The notes under the pieces were generated by a model that ran no database searches, was not told the origin of the DNA, and saw nothing but the letters and a program-made list of their open reading frames with translations. Shown one piece after another: positions 36,412 through 47,100 of a stretch of DNA of 64,000 nucleotides. The stretch is from Paraburkholderia haematera. Its GTDB lineage: Bacteria; Pseudomonadota; Gammaproteobacteria; Burkholderiales; Burkholderiaceae. Location of the stretch: positions 36,636 through 100,635 of the forward strand of contig NZ_CAJNBK010000024.1 in assembly GCF_905220975.1 (NCBI RefSeq), written 5' to 3'. Made by a program: the position numbers and the translations under genes. Every line of letters begins with the position of its first letter. The stretch's first letter is position 1.

Positions 36412-37761
36412 TCAGGCGCCCTTTGCCAGCGGAAACTCGATCGTCACCTCAAGCCCAGGACCTGGCGTGCGATTACGCAGACGCAACGCGCCGCGATAAC
36501 GGCCTACCAGCCGCTGCACAATGGCCATGCCAAGGCCCGTGCCGTTCGCCTGGGTGCGCGCCGAGTTCACGCGATAGAACGGCCGCGTGACAAGGGCCAG
36601 TTGGTCTTCAGGAATGCCGGGCCCTTCGTCGACCACGGACAACTCGACCCGCGAGTGCGACACCCGCGTTTCCAGAATCACATGCGGTATGCCGTCGCCG
36701 TCGCTCAGACCATACTTGCGGGCGTTCTCCAGCAGATTGCCGACCACGCGCCGCATATCGGTTTCATCCGCCTCGATCACCGCCGATGGCGCGAGGCGCG
36801 TGATGAGACGCATGCTGTCTTCGCTCTGCATGCGCGCGGCCAGTTCACCGGCGATCACCGACAGATCGACGGGCTCCGGCACCCGCTGCACCGGACGAGC
36901 GTAATCGAGGAACCGGCCGATGATCATGTCCATCTGCTCGATGTCGTCGACCATCGCATCTTTGGTGGCCTGATCGGACGGGCTCATTTCGGTTTCGAGC
37001 CGCAGCCGCGCGAGCGGGGTGCGCAGATCGTGGGAGATACCGGCGAGCATGAGCGCACGGTCGGCTTCGAGCTGTTCGAGGTCCTGCACCATCTGGTTGA
37101 AACTGCGATTGGTCTCGGCGGCCACGCCCATGCCGCGCTCGGGCAGCGCCTCCGGCGACTGGCCGGAACCGACCTTGCGCGCGGCCATCGCAAGCCGGGC
37201 GAACGGGCGGTTCACGAGACTGGTGATGAACGCCGCGCCGAACAGTGACAGCGCCAGCGCGAACACGCCCCAGCCGGCCCATTGCAAGCCCGTCGCGTTG
37301 TCCAGTTGATCGCGGTCGAGCGCCACCCAGTAATCGTCGTCGTCGATCTTGAAGCTGATCCAGACGCCGGGGATGTCGTTGACGCTCTGCGCAATGACCG
37401 TGTCGTCGCCGAGGCGGCCGCGAATGTCGTGCTCGATCAGCCGGTTCAGCGACTCGTCAGGCTGGAGTTTGTATTTGTCGGTGGTTTCGCGCGGGTACAC
37501 GCGCACCCCTTCATTGCTCTCCAGATCCTGCAGCAGCGCGCGCCGCAGGTCGGGATCGGAATAGAGGAGTGCGGTGCGCGTGAGCTTGACGATGGCAACC
37601 AGTTGCAACGCCACGCGCTGTGCGCGCGGCTCGCGTTCGATCACCCGAAAGCTCTGGAACCACGCGGCGAGACTGACTGCGATCAACAGCGCGATCAACA
37701 GAAAGGTCCGCCAGAAAAGGCCACCGAACGCGAGCGTCAGGAGGCGCCGGTCGATCCGCAT
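36412..37761 (-). CDS. risS: EnvZ/RisS-like sensor histidine kinase
   Basis: The protein has 449 residues. Membrane segments lie at about 16-37 and 163-182, bracketing a periplasmic sensor. HAMP covers about 183-235, the H-box is GISHDLRTPLARL with His 244, the N-box is NLLENARKYG and the glycine boxes are DEGPGIP and GTGLGMAIV. It follows the ompR-like regulator by 44 bases on the same strand. In Burkholderia and Bordetella this pair is known as RisAS/OmpR-EnvZ and responds to osmotic or acid stress; that role is inferred. Confidence 0.9.
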   Translation of the reverse strand: MRIDRRLLTLAFGGLFWRTFLLIALLIAVSLAAWFQSFRVIEREPRAQRVALQLVAIVKLTRTALLYSDPDLRRALLQDLESNEGVRVYPRETTDKYKLQPDESLNRLIEHDIRGRLGDDTVIAQSVNDIPGVWISFKIDDDDYWVALDRDQLDNATGLQWAGWGVFALALSLFGAAFITSLVNRPFARLAMAARKVGSGQSPEALPERGMGVAAETNRSFNQMVQDLEQLEADRALMLAGISHDLRTPLARLRLETEMSPSDQATKDAMVDDIEQMDMIIGRFLDYARPVQRVPEPVDLSVIAGELAARMQSEDSMRLITRLAPSAVIEADETDMRRVVGNLLENARKYGLSDGDGIPHVILETRVSHSRVELSVVDEGPGIPEDQLALVTRPFYRVNSARTQANGTGLGMAIVQRLVGRYRGALRLRNRTPGPGLEVTIEFPLAKGA

Positions 37762-37805
37762 GGGCCCTTCTTATCTGAAATCAAAAACGGGAGGCGAGAA
37801 CAAAC

Positions 37806-38531
37806 TCAGGCTGCACCGTCAGGAATGAACACGTAGCCAAGACCCCAGACGGTTTGAATGAAGCGCGGGCTGCCCGGATCAGGTTCGATCAGTTTGCGCA
37901 GACGCGAAATCTGCACGTCAAGACTGCGGTCGAAGACTTCATATTCACGGCCGCGCGCCAGTTCCATCAGCTTTTCACGCGACAACGGCTGGCGCGGGTG
38001 ACGCGCAAACACCTTCAGTACCGAGAACTCACCCGTGGTCAGCGGAATTTCCTGGCCGGCCTTGGTGAGCGTGCGGGTGGCAAGATTCAGCGCGAACTCG
38101 CCGAACTCGAACACTTCGGTGGTTTCGGACGGCGCGCCCGGCAATTCGGACGGCGACTGGCGGCGCAGCACCGCGTGAATCCGCGCAACCAGCTCGCGCG
38201 GGTTGAACGGCTTGGGCAGATAGTCGTCAGCGCCCATTTCGAGGCCGACGATACGATCGACGTCTTCACCCTTGGCCGTCAGCATGATGATCGGCGTGCG
38301 GTCGTTGCTGCCGCGCAAGCGGCGGCAGATCGACAGGCCGTCCTCGCCGGGCAGCATCAGATCGAGCACGAGCAAGTCGAAGCGCTCACGCACCCAGAGC
38401 TTGTTCATGGACGGCGCGTTCTCGGCAACATAGACATTGAAGCCCTGTTCACCGAGGTAGCGGCGCAGCAGATCGCGCAGGCGCGGATCGTCGTCGACGA
38501 CGAGGATTTTCGAAGGGTTTTTGGTTTCCAT
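37806..38531 (-). CDS. ompR: OmpR-family response regulator
   Basis: The protein has 241 residues from ATG 38531 (METKNPSK); another ATG at 38540 adds three residues. The receiver has the acidic pocket VVDDDPR, phosphorylated Asp 57 in LLVLDLMLPGEDG and Lys in LPKPFNPREL. The C-terminal winged helix covers about 140-240 (LTTGEFSVLKVF, REYEVFDRSLDVQISRLRK). It is encoded just upstream of its partner kinase. The Bordetella homologue is called RisA. Confidence 0.93.
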   Translation of the reverse strand: METKNPSKILVVDDDPRLRDLLRRYLGEQGFNVYVAENAPSMNKLWVRERFDLLVLDLMLPGEDGLSICRRLRGSNDRTPIIMLTAKGEDVDRIVGLEMGADDYLPKPFNPRELVARIHAVLRRQSPSELPGAPSETTEVFEFGEFALNLATRTLTKAGQEIPLTTGEFSVLKVFARHPRQPLSREKLMELARGREYEVFDRSLDVQISRLRKLIEPDPGSPRFIQTVWGLGYVFIPDGAA

Positions 38532-38769
38532 GGTCGGCATCTTAGCGCGATTAGAAAGTGGTGCGCGGTTGCATCATTTGTCACGTTACAGTCAGTTACA
38601 AAATTTACCCGCACTGTGGCACGACGTAAAGCGGGGGCAGGTAGACTCCTTTACTGAATGCGGCTGTTCGGTGGATACTTCACTCGACTAAAACTCTCGC
38701 ACCCGGCTCGCTACCGGGGTTTGTATACGCATTTGAGGTAGCCGGTTGCCGCACCACGAAGGGAACAAC

Positions 38770-39102
38770 ATGAAGGGAGGGGTTTGGCCGAATGTGCGCC
38801 TAAGCGTAATTGCACTGGCGATAGCCGGGACGCTTGTAGGCACACTAGGACCAATGCTCGCCCACGCCCAGCCTTCGGCCGACAGAGCTGCGAGCGAGCG
38901 CGTGCCCAGGTCGCCTGTTTCCAAAGCAAGTCGCCGCAACCCCAACATTAACAATGACCACCCTGCGTCAGACGTCATGTTGCGCACTGCAGTTCCCCCC
39001 GATCTTGATCAACGCCGTCGTGACGGCCATATGACGCCCGACGAGCGGCGTCTGTTACGCCAGCACATCGAAGACGCCGTCCGCGAACTCTACAAACGGT
39101 AG
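38770..39102 (+). CDS. Small uncharacterised exported protein
   Basis: The protein has 110 residues from ATG 38770. A signal peptide covers about residues 1-33 with likely cleavage at AHA-QP. The mature part is short, polar and basic, ending with an amphipathic helix (MTPDERRLLRQHIEDAVRELYKR). That last helix resembles small periplasmic metal or stress proteins, but no family is clear. A GAAGGGAACAAC sequence precedes the ATG. It is divergent from ompR. Confidence 0.65.
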   Translation: MKGGVWPNVRLSVIALAIAGTLVGTLGPMLAHAQPSADRAASERVPRSPVSKASRRNPNINNDHPASDVMLRTAVPPDLDQRRRDGHMTPDERRLLRQHIEDAVRELYKR

Positions 39103-39272
39103 CCATTTCCGTGCCCGCCCTCGGCACGCCGCGCGCGCTTTCTCCGCGCTTGAAAGATTTCGTTGCACTTCCCCCGTCAACTTTCCCATTCCAATTGCCG
39201 TTGAGCTGCCAGAGCACAGCGCGTTTTGCATGCGCCAATGCCTTTTCGTGACGCCCCGCAACCGGATGGTCG

Positions 39273-40907
39273 ATGATGAAAATGCTGACAGGCGGTAAGG
39301 GTAAGCGCTGGCTGGCAGTCACGGCCACCGCGCTCACGGCCGTGACGTGGTGCGCACCGGCTCCGGCCGTGCAGCAAGACACCGCTCATGCGCCCCACAA
39401 CAAGCATCGCGCGCCGGCTGCCGCATCTGCCGCTTCCGCGGCCGACCAGGACATCCTCGACGCCGACGACGCGCGCTTCTTCCTGACACGAGTCGGCTTT
39501 GCGCCAGATAGTGGCGAGCTCACCCAATACGTTGGACTCACGCGCGAGCAGGCCGTCGACAAGGTGCTGGCGAGCGCCCGAACCGAAGCCGTCACACCGT
39601 TGCCGGACTGGGTGCTCGAGCCGGTCCCGACACGCGAAATCCGCAAGACATGGACAGACGATCAACGCCGCGACGAACAGCGGCTACGTGGCCAGCGTTA
39701 CGAAATATTACGTGCGTGGTGGGTGCGCGAGATGTTGAGCACGCCGTCGCCGCTGACCGAACGCATGACGCTCTTCTGGCACAACCACTTCACCTCGGGG
39801 CAGGACAAAGTCCAGTATCCGCAGCAAATGGCGCAGCAGAACATGCTGTTGCGCCGTGACGCGCTCGGCAACTTCGGCGAGCTGTTGCACGACGTCGCGA
39901 AAGATCCGGCGATGCTGCAATACCTGGATGGCGCAAGCAACCGCAAGGGTAAGCCTAACGAAAACTTTGCGCGTGAAGTGATGGAGCTGTTCACGCTCGG
40001 CGAAGGGCACTACACGCAGCGCGACGTATCGGAAGCCGCGCGTGCGTACACAGGGTGGAGCCTCGATCCCGACACACAGACGTACGTGTGGCGCGCCAAC
40101 CAGCACGACGACGGCGACAAGACCGTGCTCGGTCAAACGGGTCCGTTCGACGGCGATCAGGTGCTCGACATCCTCCTTGCGCGCCCGGAAACCGCGACCT
40201 TCGTCACGACCAAACTGTGGCGCGAGTTTGTCTCCGACACGCCGGACCCCGCCCGCATCGCGCCGATCGCCGCGCAGTTCCGCGCGAGTCACTACGATAT
40301 CAAGGTGGCGCTGCGCGGCCTCTTTATGAGCGACGCGTTCTGGGACGAAGGCGATCGCGGCGTCCTTGTGAAATCGCCCGTGGAATTCGTGGTCGGGACA
40401 CTGCGTGCGTTCGACATTGGCTATGACAACACGGCACCGTTCGCCGCACAGATCCGCACGCTCGGCGAGAACCTGTTCTACCCGCCCAACGTCAAAGGTT
40501 GGCCGGGCGGCACGATATGGATCAATAGTTCGACGCTGCTTGCGCGCAAGCAATTCGTCGAGCAACTGTTTCGCGCGACTGAAACCGCCGGTCCGCGGCG
40601 TATGAGCAATCCGATGAGCCCAAAGACGCCGGCAAGCGGCGCACCGGGCAACATGCAGGCGAATCCGCCGATGCAGCGCGCGGCGGCGCGAGCCGGCCAG
40701 GCGGGTCAGGGTGGCGTACGCTTTGACATCGATACATGGCTTGCGCATTACAACACTGCGCCGACGGCGAAGGCGGGGTTGTCGGCGGAGCTTCAGTTGC
40801 AGCACGCGGTCTTGCCGCTCACGCCGGTCGACGCGATCGCAACCGATTCGACCGCCAGCGCTTATCTGGAGTCGTTGCTGATGGACCCGGCTTACCAGTT
40901 GAAGTGA
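39273..40907 (+). CDS. DUF1800 family protein
   Basis: The protein has 544 residues. A signal sequence is visible at about 10-35. The DUF1800 core starts at DARFFLTRVGFAPDSGELTQYV and includes LFWHNHFTSGQDKV, NENFAREVMELFTLGEGHYTQRDV and LFYPPNVKGWPGGTIWINSS. Members occur in bacteria as pairs with DUF1501 proteins, and no activity is established. The C-terminal 130 residues include a Met/Ala/Pro-rich linker. DUF1501 follows 144 bases downstream. Confidence 0.88.
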   Translation: MMKMLTGGKGKRWLAVTATALTAVTWCAPAPAVQQDTAHAPHNKHRAPAAASAASAADQDILDADDARFFLTRVGFAPDSGELTQYVGLTREQAVDKVLASARTEAVTPLPDWVLEPVPTREIRKTWTDDQRRDEQRLRGQRYEILRAWWVREMLSTPSPLTERMTLFWHNHFTSGQDKVQYPQQMAQQNMLLRRDALGNFGELLHDVAKDPAMLQYLDGASNRKGKPNENFAREVMELFTLGEGHYTQRDVSEAARAYTGWSLDPDTQTYVWRANQHDDGDKTVLGQTGPFDGDQVLDILLARPETATFVTTKLWREFVSDTPDPARIAPIAAQFRASHYDIKVALRGLFMSDAFWDEGDRGVLVKSPVEFVVGTLRAFDIGYDNTAPFAAQIRTLGENLFYPPNVKGWPGGTIWINSSTLLARKQFVEQLFRATETAGPRRMSNPMSPKTPASGAPGNMQANPPMQRAAARAGQAGQGGVRFDIDTWLAHYNTAPTAKAGLSAELQLQHAVLPLTPVDAIATDSTASAYLESLLMDPAYQLK

Positions 40908-41051
40908 GACACTGGCTTTTCTGTTGAGGTGAGCGACTGTGACGGGCGACGGGATTGGGCAGCTCAACCGTTTAACTCAGATCGGCAGCGCAAATGAACG
41001 GTCCGTCGGCGGCGGCAAGACACGCGTCACGACAATCGAACGAGGTGCAGG

Positions 41052-42296
41052 ATGAAACGACGCAGCTTTCTCTCGATGGGTGCCGCCGCCGGTGCAACGC
41101 TGTGGTTGCCACGCGCGTTCGGCGCGCAGGCGGCAGCTCTGGGCGGCTCAATGAACCGGGGCTACGGCAATCTGCTGATTCTCGTCGAGTTGAAGGGCGG
41201 TAACGACGGGTTGAACACTGTCATTCCGTTCGCGGATCCCACGTACTATCAGCTGCGGAAAAACATCGGCATCAAGCGCGAGCAGGCGATCCAACTCGAC
41301 GAGCGCACCGCGCTGCATCCGTCGCTGCAGCCGCTGATGCCGCTCTGGCAGAGCCAGCAACTGGCGATCGTGCAGGGTGTGAGCTACGCGCAACCGAACC
41401 TGTCGCATTTCCGCTCGATCGAGATCTGGGATACCGCGTCGCGTTCGGATCAATATTTGCGCGAGGGCTGGCTCACCCGTGCATTCGCGCAGGTTCCGGT
41501 GCCCGCCGGCTTTGCTGCTGACGGCGTCGTGATCGGCAGCGCCGAAATGGGACCGCTCGCCAACGGCGCGCGCGCGATCGCCCTGGTCAATCCAGCGCAA
41601 TTCGTCAAGGCTTCGCGTCTCGCCACGCCAGTGTCGTTGCACGAGCGTAATCCTGAGCTGGCGCACATTCTCGACGTCGAGAACGACATCGTGAAAGCCG
41701 CCGATCGCCTGCGCCCCACGCAAGGTCAGGCGCAATTGAAGACGGTGTTTCCTGGTGGCGCCTTCGGCAGTTCGATCAAGACCGCGATGCAGGTACTTGC
41801 CGCCGGGGACGCCCTGAAGGAAGCCCCCTCGGGGGGCACGCCGCAATGGCAGCCGAAGGCCGGGCAGGGCGTCGCGGTGATCCGCTTGACGCTGAACGGT
41901 TTCGATACGCACCAGAACCAGCCCGGGCAGCAGGCGGCGCTGCTCAAGCAACTGGCCGAAGGGTTTGCGTCGATGAAGTCGGCGCTGGTGGAACTCGGCC
42001 GCTGGGACGAGACGCTGGTCATGACCTATGCCGAGTTTGGCCGGCGCCCGCGTGAGAATCAGAGCAACGGCACCGACCACGGCACCGTGGCGCCGCATTT
42101 TGTGATGGGCGGGCGAGTGCGGGGCGGTTTGTATGGCGTGCCGCCGGTGCTCGCGCGGCTTGACGGCAACGGCAACTTGCCGGTCGGCATCGACTTCCAG
42201 CAACTCTACGCGACGGTGCTCGGCCCCTGGTGGGGGCTCGACGCCTCCGCGATCCTGCAGCAGCGGTTCGAGCCGCTGCCGTTGCTACGCGTCTGA
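41052..42296 (+). CDS. DUF1501 family protein with Tat signal
   Basis: The protein has 414 residues. The N-terminus MKRRSFLSMGAAAGATLWLP has the twin-arginine motif RRSFLS, so it is probably exported folded. The mature part is of the alkaline-phosphatase/sulfatase-like fold typical of DUF1501 (LILVELKGGNDGLNTV, NGTDHGTVAPHFVMGG). The gene follows DUF1800 on the same strand, the usual pairing. The function of the pair is not known. Confidence 0.88.
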   Translation: MKRRSFLSMGAAAGATLWLPRAFGAQAAALGGSMNRGYGNLLILVELKGGNDGLNTVIPFADPTYYQLRKNIGIKREQAIQLDERTALHPSLQPLMPLWQSQQLAIVQGVSYAQPNLSHFRSIEIWDTASRSDQYLREGWLTRAFAQVPVPAGFAADGVVIGSAEMGPLANGARAIALVNPAQFVKASRLATPVSLHERNPELAHILDVENDIVKAADRLRPTQGQAQLKTVFPGGAFGSSIKTAMQVLAAGDALKEAPSGGTPQWQPKAGQGVAVIRLTLNGFDTHQNQPGQQAALLKQLAEGFASMKSALVELGRWDETLVMTYAEFGRRPRENQSNGTDHGTVAPHFVMGGRVRGGLYGVPPVLARLDGNGNLPVGIDFQQLYATVLGPWWGLDASAILQQRFEPLPLLRV

Positions 42297-42350
42297 TACT
42301 GGACGGCACTTCCTGGACAGCATGAGATAGCGGCCGTGATTGTCGCCTGC

Positions 42351-43181
42351 TTACCTGGCGCGCCACGCGATCCAGAGTTTGCGGATTGGCGTCAACGCGA
42401 TGCGCTGATGCAGCACGTGATAGCCGTCACGTTCGATTTCATCGAGCAGCGCGAGCGCGAGCGCCGCCTGGGCTGCCAGCGTGCGCTGCGAGCGGCGCTC
42501 ATTCGCGGGTATCGCGGCACGTGCCGCGTGCAACGCATCGCGGGCCCGCTTGGTCTCGAAGCGCATCAGCTCGGTAAATGCATCGGAATATTTCCGATTG
42601 ATCAGATCCGCCGCAGTGACGTTAAAGCGCTGCATTTCGTCGACCGGAATATAAATGCGGCCGTGACGCGCATCATTGCCGGTTTCGACGACGAACTGCG
42701 CAAGCTGTAGCGCCTCGCCGATCGGCGCCGACCAGCCCGACGTCTGTGCGGGGTCTTTTACTTTCACCGCGGCGCGCGCGACCAGCGAAGCGAAGGTGCC
42801 GCCGACGCTCTGCACGTAGCGCCGCAGATTTGGGTAGTCGAGGTAGCGCGCCTGGTCGAGGTCCATTTCGAAACCGGCGAGCAACGCCTGCAATGCCGGA
42901 TACTCGGCCTGCACGTCGGGCAGATAAGCCGCCAGCGCCTTTGAAACCGGATGCGACGGCGAGCCCGAAGCCAGCGCGGCGATCTCGTTTTGCCACCACG
43001 CGAGTTTGGTTCTACCGATGGCCGGATCGCTGATTTCTTTTACGGTTTCCTCTAACTCGCGGCGCAGCGCGAACAGCGCGGTCAGCAGCGGTTGGCTTGC
43101 CGCGGGCGCCTGCCGAAGCGCATAGTAAGTGCTCGAACCGGGCGGCGTCGCTTTCTGCTGGCAATATTCGTCGAAATTCAC
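42351..43181 (-). CDS. Squalene/phytoene synthase-family protein with altered active-site motifs
   Basis: The protein has 276 residues and aligns by eye to presqualene diphosphate synthase HpnD (MNFDEYCQQKA start, GRTKLAWWQNE, MDLDQARYLDYPNLRRY, DARHGRIYIPVDEMQRFNV, LTPIRKLWIAW end). The first Asp-rich motif of active enzymes (DDxxD in the REVDDVVDE segment) reads RELEETVKE here, and the second (RDVGED) reads VETGND. The catalytic magnesium ligands are thus largely replaced. It has no hopanoid gene next to it. A non-enzymatic role, or an activity unlike HpnD, is likely. Confidence 0.8.
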   Translation of the reverse strand: MNFDEYCQQKATPPGSSTYYALRQAPAASQPLLTALFALRRELEETVKEISDPAIGRTKLAWWQNEIAALASGSPSHPVSKALAAYLPDVQAEYPALQALLAGFEMDLDQARYLDYPNLRRYVQSVGGTFASLVARAAVKVKDPAQTSGWSAPIGEALQLAQFVVETGNDARHGRIYIPVDEMQRFNVTAADLINRKYSDAFTELMRFETKRARDALHAARAAIPANERRSQRTLAAQAALALALLDEIERDGYHVLHQRIALTPIRKLWIAWRAR

Positions 43182-43398
43182 GGAATTGGAATGTGGGGAA
43201 GGGCGGGCATTCAGGGCACAGCGTGCGTGCGGTTAGCCAAAAATTGTAGCATCGACGCTCCTCGGGCAGATGCACGAGCAAATGCAGACAAGCGCGAATC
43301 TATCGGTTAGAATCTCGCGCTTACGCTTTCGGGCGCGGTTTTTACGCGGTCGTGAGCATGCAGGACATCGGGCGGAGCATCCAGCGCTTTGCCCGGCT

Positions 43399-43485
43399 GC
43401 GAGGGTGGCGAAATTGGTAGACGCACCAGGTTTAGGTCCTGACGCCCGCAAGGGTGTAGGGGTTCGAGTCCCCTCCCTCGCACCA
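43399..43485 (+). tRNA. tRNA-Leu (anticodon TAG)
   Basis: 87 bases with encoded CCA. The acceptor stem GCGAGGG pairs with CCCTCGC, the anticodon loop is TTTAGGT with TAG, there is a long variable arm (GACGCCCGCAAGGGTGT region), and the T-loop is GGTTCGAGTCC. A terminator follows at 43503. Confidence 0.97.
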
Positions 43486-43502
43486 TCCGTATGTAGCAGA
43501 GA

Positions 43503-43537
43503 ACCCCGTTAAGTCTTTCGGCTGACGGGGTTTTTTG
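43503..43537 (+). terminator. Terminator after tRNA-Leu
   Basis: AACCCCGT and ACGGGGTT pair around a short loop, followed by TTTTTTGTTTT. Confidence 0.9.
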
Positions 43538-43580
43538 TTTTCCGCGTGACGGGCATCGAGCCTCGTGTGCCGGGCTGCGC

Positions 43581-43874
43581 TCAGGCGCCAGGCGTCAGCG
43601 GTTTTTCTTCGGCTTGCGTGCCTGGCAACTCGGCTTGCGTGGCGCCTTCGAGAAAGCGCCGGGTCGATTCGAACGCCTGCAGCATCGGGTCGGGCCATGG
43701 CGTTTGCAGCATGACCGCCTGGTGGTTCTCGAATGCCGACGACAGGAGTTTTGCCAGCTCAGGCGAACGCAGATGACGCAGCAGCACACTGACGGCGATC
43801 GCCGTCGCCTGGCTCGCGCCGGCGGTTTGAAGTTCTGAGGCGGTGAGGGCCGCTACCTGTTTGTTGATGTCCAC
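43581..43874 (-). CDS. Small uncharacterised protein
   Basis: The protein has 97 residues from GTG 43874 (VDINKQVAALTASELQ). An AGGGA lies 8 bases upstream. It is mostly helical, with VLLRHLRSPELAKLLSSAFENHQAVMLQ in the middle (shown in part elsewhere) and a Pro/Glu-rich tail. I recognise no family. It is divergent from the DUF2339 gene and follows the tRNA-Leu terminator. Confidence 0.6.
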   Translation of the reverse strand: MDINKQVAALTASELQTAGASQATAIAVSVLLRHLRSPELAKLLSSAFENHQAVMLQTPWPDPMLQAFESTRRFLEGATQAELPGTQAEEKPLTPGA

Positions 43875-44114
43875 TAAAACGTCCCTGGATGAGATGGGGT
43901 GATTGAAGGCCCGGTGGCCAATTCTGAATGCCGAACTCCGAATTTTGACATGGTTGGCGGCTTGCGGCGAACGCGACGGCCCCGGCGGATCTGCCATGCT
44001 TGAAGCGTGACGAAGGTGTTCGACGCAGTTAATCTAGCGTGACAATGGATACCGCCTGATCTAGGCCGTGCGACAAACGGATCTCGCAGCAGAAGACAAT
44101 AAAAGAGGGATGCG

Positions 44115-47100
44115 ATGAGCGTGATATTTGCCTTGATCGGTGCGCTGGTCGGGATGCTGGCCGCCTTCTCGAACGATTTCTCGATCGGCCTGGGTGCGCT
44201 GACGGGCGGAGTGGCCGGCCTGGCGCTTGCACGTCTGCTGCAAAATAGGTCGCGCGGGGCTGCGAACGAACCCGCGCGCAAACCGGCGGCGCCTAATAAC
44301 TGGACCCCACCCGGCAGTTCATCCGGCGATCTGGCCGGGCGTGTCGAGCGACTCGAGCGCGAGATCGCCGTTCTGCGCGGTGAGATCCACGAATTGCGGG
44401 CCGGCGTTATCGGTGCGTCGGCGACCGGGAGCGTGGCTGGCGAGCCGGCCTCAAGCGAACCGCGTTCATCGAGCGCGCTGAATGCTCAGCCGAGCAGTCC
44501 GATAGCCGTGTCGCCACCGCTTCCCACCGAACCGCCGCCGGCGCGCCCCCCGTCTGCGCCACTGCCTCCGCCCGCATCGCCGCGCGGACCAGGTCTCGTC
44601 GAACGCCTCTTCAAACGGGGCCGCGACTGGTTTTTCGGCGGTAACACCGTTGTGCGGGTCGGCATCATCGTGCTGTTCTTCGGCATTGCGTTCCTGCTCA
44701 AGTACGCCGCCGACAACAGCCTCCTGCCGATCGAATTCCGCCTTGCCGGCGTTGCGCTTGCCGCGGCCGTCCTGCTCGGGCTTGGCTGGCGCATCGGCGA
44801 GCGCCGCGGCGCGTACGGGCTGATCTTGCAGGGTGGCGGCGTGGGTGCGCTCTATCTGACTGTGTTCGCGGCAACCAGGCTCTACCACTTGCTGCCGGCG
44901 GGTGCGGCCTTGCCGCTTCTGATCGCGATCTGCGGCTTGAGCGCGTTTCTGGCGGTGCGGCAGAACGCGTCGTCGCTGGCCTTCATGGGCAGCGCGGGCG
45001 GTTTCCTCGCGCCGGTGCTCCTGTCGACGGGCGGCGGCAATCACGTCATGTTGTTCAGCTACTACGTGCTGCTCAATGCGGGCATTTTCGCGATCGCGTG
45101 GTTCAAGGCATGGCGGCCTCTGAATCTGCTGGGCTTCGTGTTCACGTTTTCTATCGGCGTCGTCTGGGGCGTGACGGCTTACCGGCCTGAGCTGCTTGCC
45201 AGCACCGAGCCGTTCCTGATCCTGTTCTTCCTGATGTATGTCGGCATCGCGTTGCTCTACGCGGTGCGCCGCGAGGTCGCGCTGAAGCATTACGTCGACG
45301 GCACGCTGGTGTTCGGCACGCCTCTCGTCGTGATCGGTCTGCAAGCGGCGCTGATGAAGGGCACTGAATTCGGTCTGGCTTGGAGCGCGGCGGCACTGGC
45401 CGCGTTCTATCTCGTGATCGCGGGCTGGCTGGGGCGGCGGCGCGCGTGCCTCGGCATGATGTTCGAGGCCATGCTCGCACTTGCGGTGATCTTCGCGACG
45501 CTCGCTGTGCCGCTCGCATTCACCGGACCGACCACGAGCGCGACCTGGGCAATCGAAGGCGCCGCGATCACCTGGCTCGCCGTGCGTCAACGGCGCCTGA
45601 CGGCGTTTGGATTCGGTTTGCTGATGCAACTGGCCGCGGCGGGCGCGTATAGCGTCGGCACGCTCACGCAGTTCGATGGCGCACATGCGTGGCCAGTCCT
45701 GAACGGCGCTTACATCGCGACCGTGCTGATCGCGGCCGCGGGCGTCTTCACGGGATGGCGCCTGCATGGGCGCAGCGAAGCGGGCGCGTGGCACGCATGG
45801 ATCCCGCAGATCGGCCTTGTCGCCAGCGTGTGGGGGCTGTTGTGGTGGGTCTGTGGCGGTCTTCACGAAATCCACGCGTACGCGCAGACGCATCTTGCGT
45901 ATGACCGGGATCGCTTCGAGACTGCCGTCGTCGCGCTGTTCGCTGTTCTGACAGCATGGCTCGCACACGGCGCGCAACGCACGCTGCGTTGGCCGCTCGC
46001 CGAACTGCCGGCGCTGGCGCTCGTACCGGTCCTCGCTCTGCTGACGTTGAGTCTGTTCAGGCTGAGCATGGCGCCGGTTAGCGGTTACGGCTGGCTGGTT
46101 TGCGCGGTCGTGGCGGTGTCTGCCTACGGGCTGCTGTGGCGCCAGCAGCGTGACGTCGGCGATCGTGTGCTCGCTGCGCTGCATGTGCCGATGTTCTGGA
46201 CGGCCGGCGCGCTCTGCGCGCTCGAAGGCTACTGGGGCTTGCGGGCATACGTGCCGGAAGGCGCATGGAGCTGGAGCGCATGGGCTTATGGCTTCGGCAT
46301 TCTGCTGTTGCTGGTGGCGGGCGTCGGGCACCGTTTGCGCTGGCCGGTTGCGCGCTTCGAACCGGCCTATCAGGTGTGGGGCGCCGCGCCGCTCGCCGCG
46401 CTGCTGTGGGCGTGGAGCATCGCGAGCGTGACGAGCGATGGCAGCGCCGCGCCGCTGTTCTGGCTGCCGATCCTCAATCCGCTGGATGTGGCGCAGATCC
46501 TCGCGATTATCGCCTGCACCGTGTGGCTGCGGCGCCTTCGCGCACTGGGCGTGCACTGGCATCCGCGGGCTTTCGACTATGCGGTGCTCGCCACACTGTT
46601 CATATGGTTCAACGCATTGCTGCTGCGCACGCTGCATCATCATTTCCATGCGGCGTACGATGTCGAATCGGTGCTGGCGTCGTTCAACTTCCAGCAGGTG
46701 TTCCTGGTCGGCTGGAGCGCGTTTGCATTTGCCGGGCTGTGGCTCGCGCGTCGCGACAGCATTGTGCGGTTGTGCGCGATCGCATCGACGCCGCTTGTGC
46801 TGGTAATGTGGGTGTGGACGTTCTATGCGAACCTGACACAGGACGGCGGTGCGTGGGCGCGTCTGCCGCTGCTCAATCCGCTCGACCTGGTGCAGGCGGT
46901 GATTTTTGCATTGGCGTCGTTGTGGTTCGTGCGTATCAACCGCCTGGGTGTGCCTGTCGGCGAATACCGTGTGCCGTTGCAGGTGGCGGTCGGCGTGACC
47001 GGATTCATCTGGCTCAACGCGATGCTGCTGCGCACGCTGCATCACTGGATCGGCTTGCCGTACCGGCTCGACACAATGTCACACTCGATGCTGGTGCAGG

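Noticed and set aside
44466..47045. Open frame of about 860 codons on the minus strand opposite the DUF2339 gene
   Set aside because: Its product is Arg/His/Gln-rich with no domain, and long antisense frames are expected opposite GC-rich genes. The plus-strand membrane protein is coherent.
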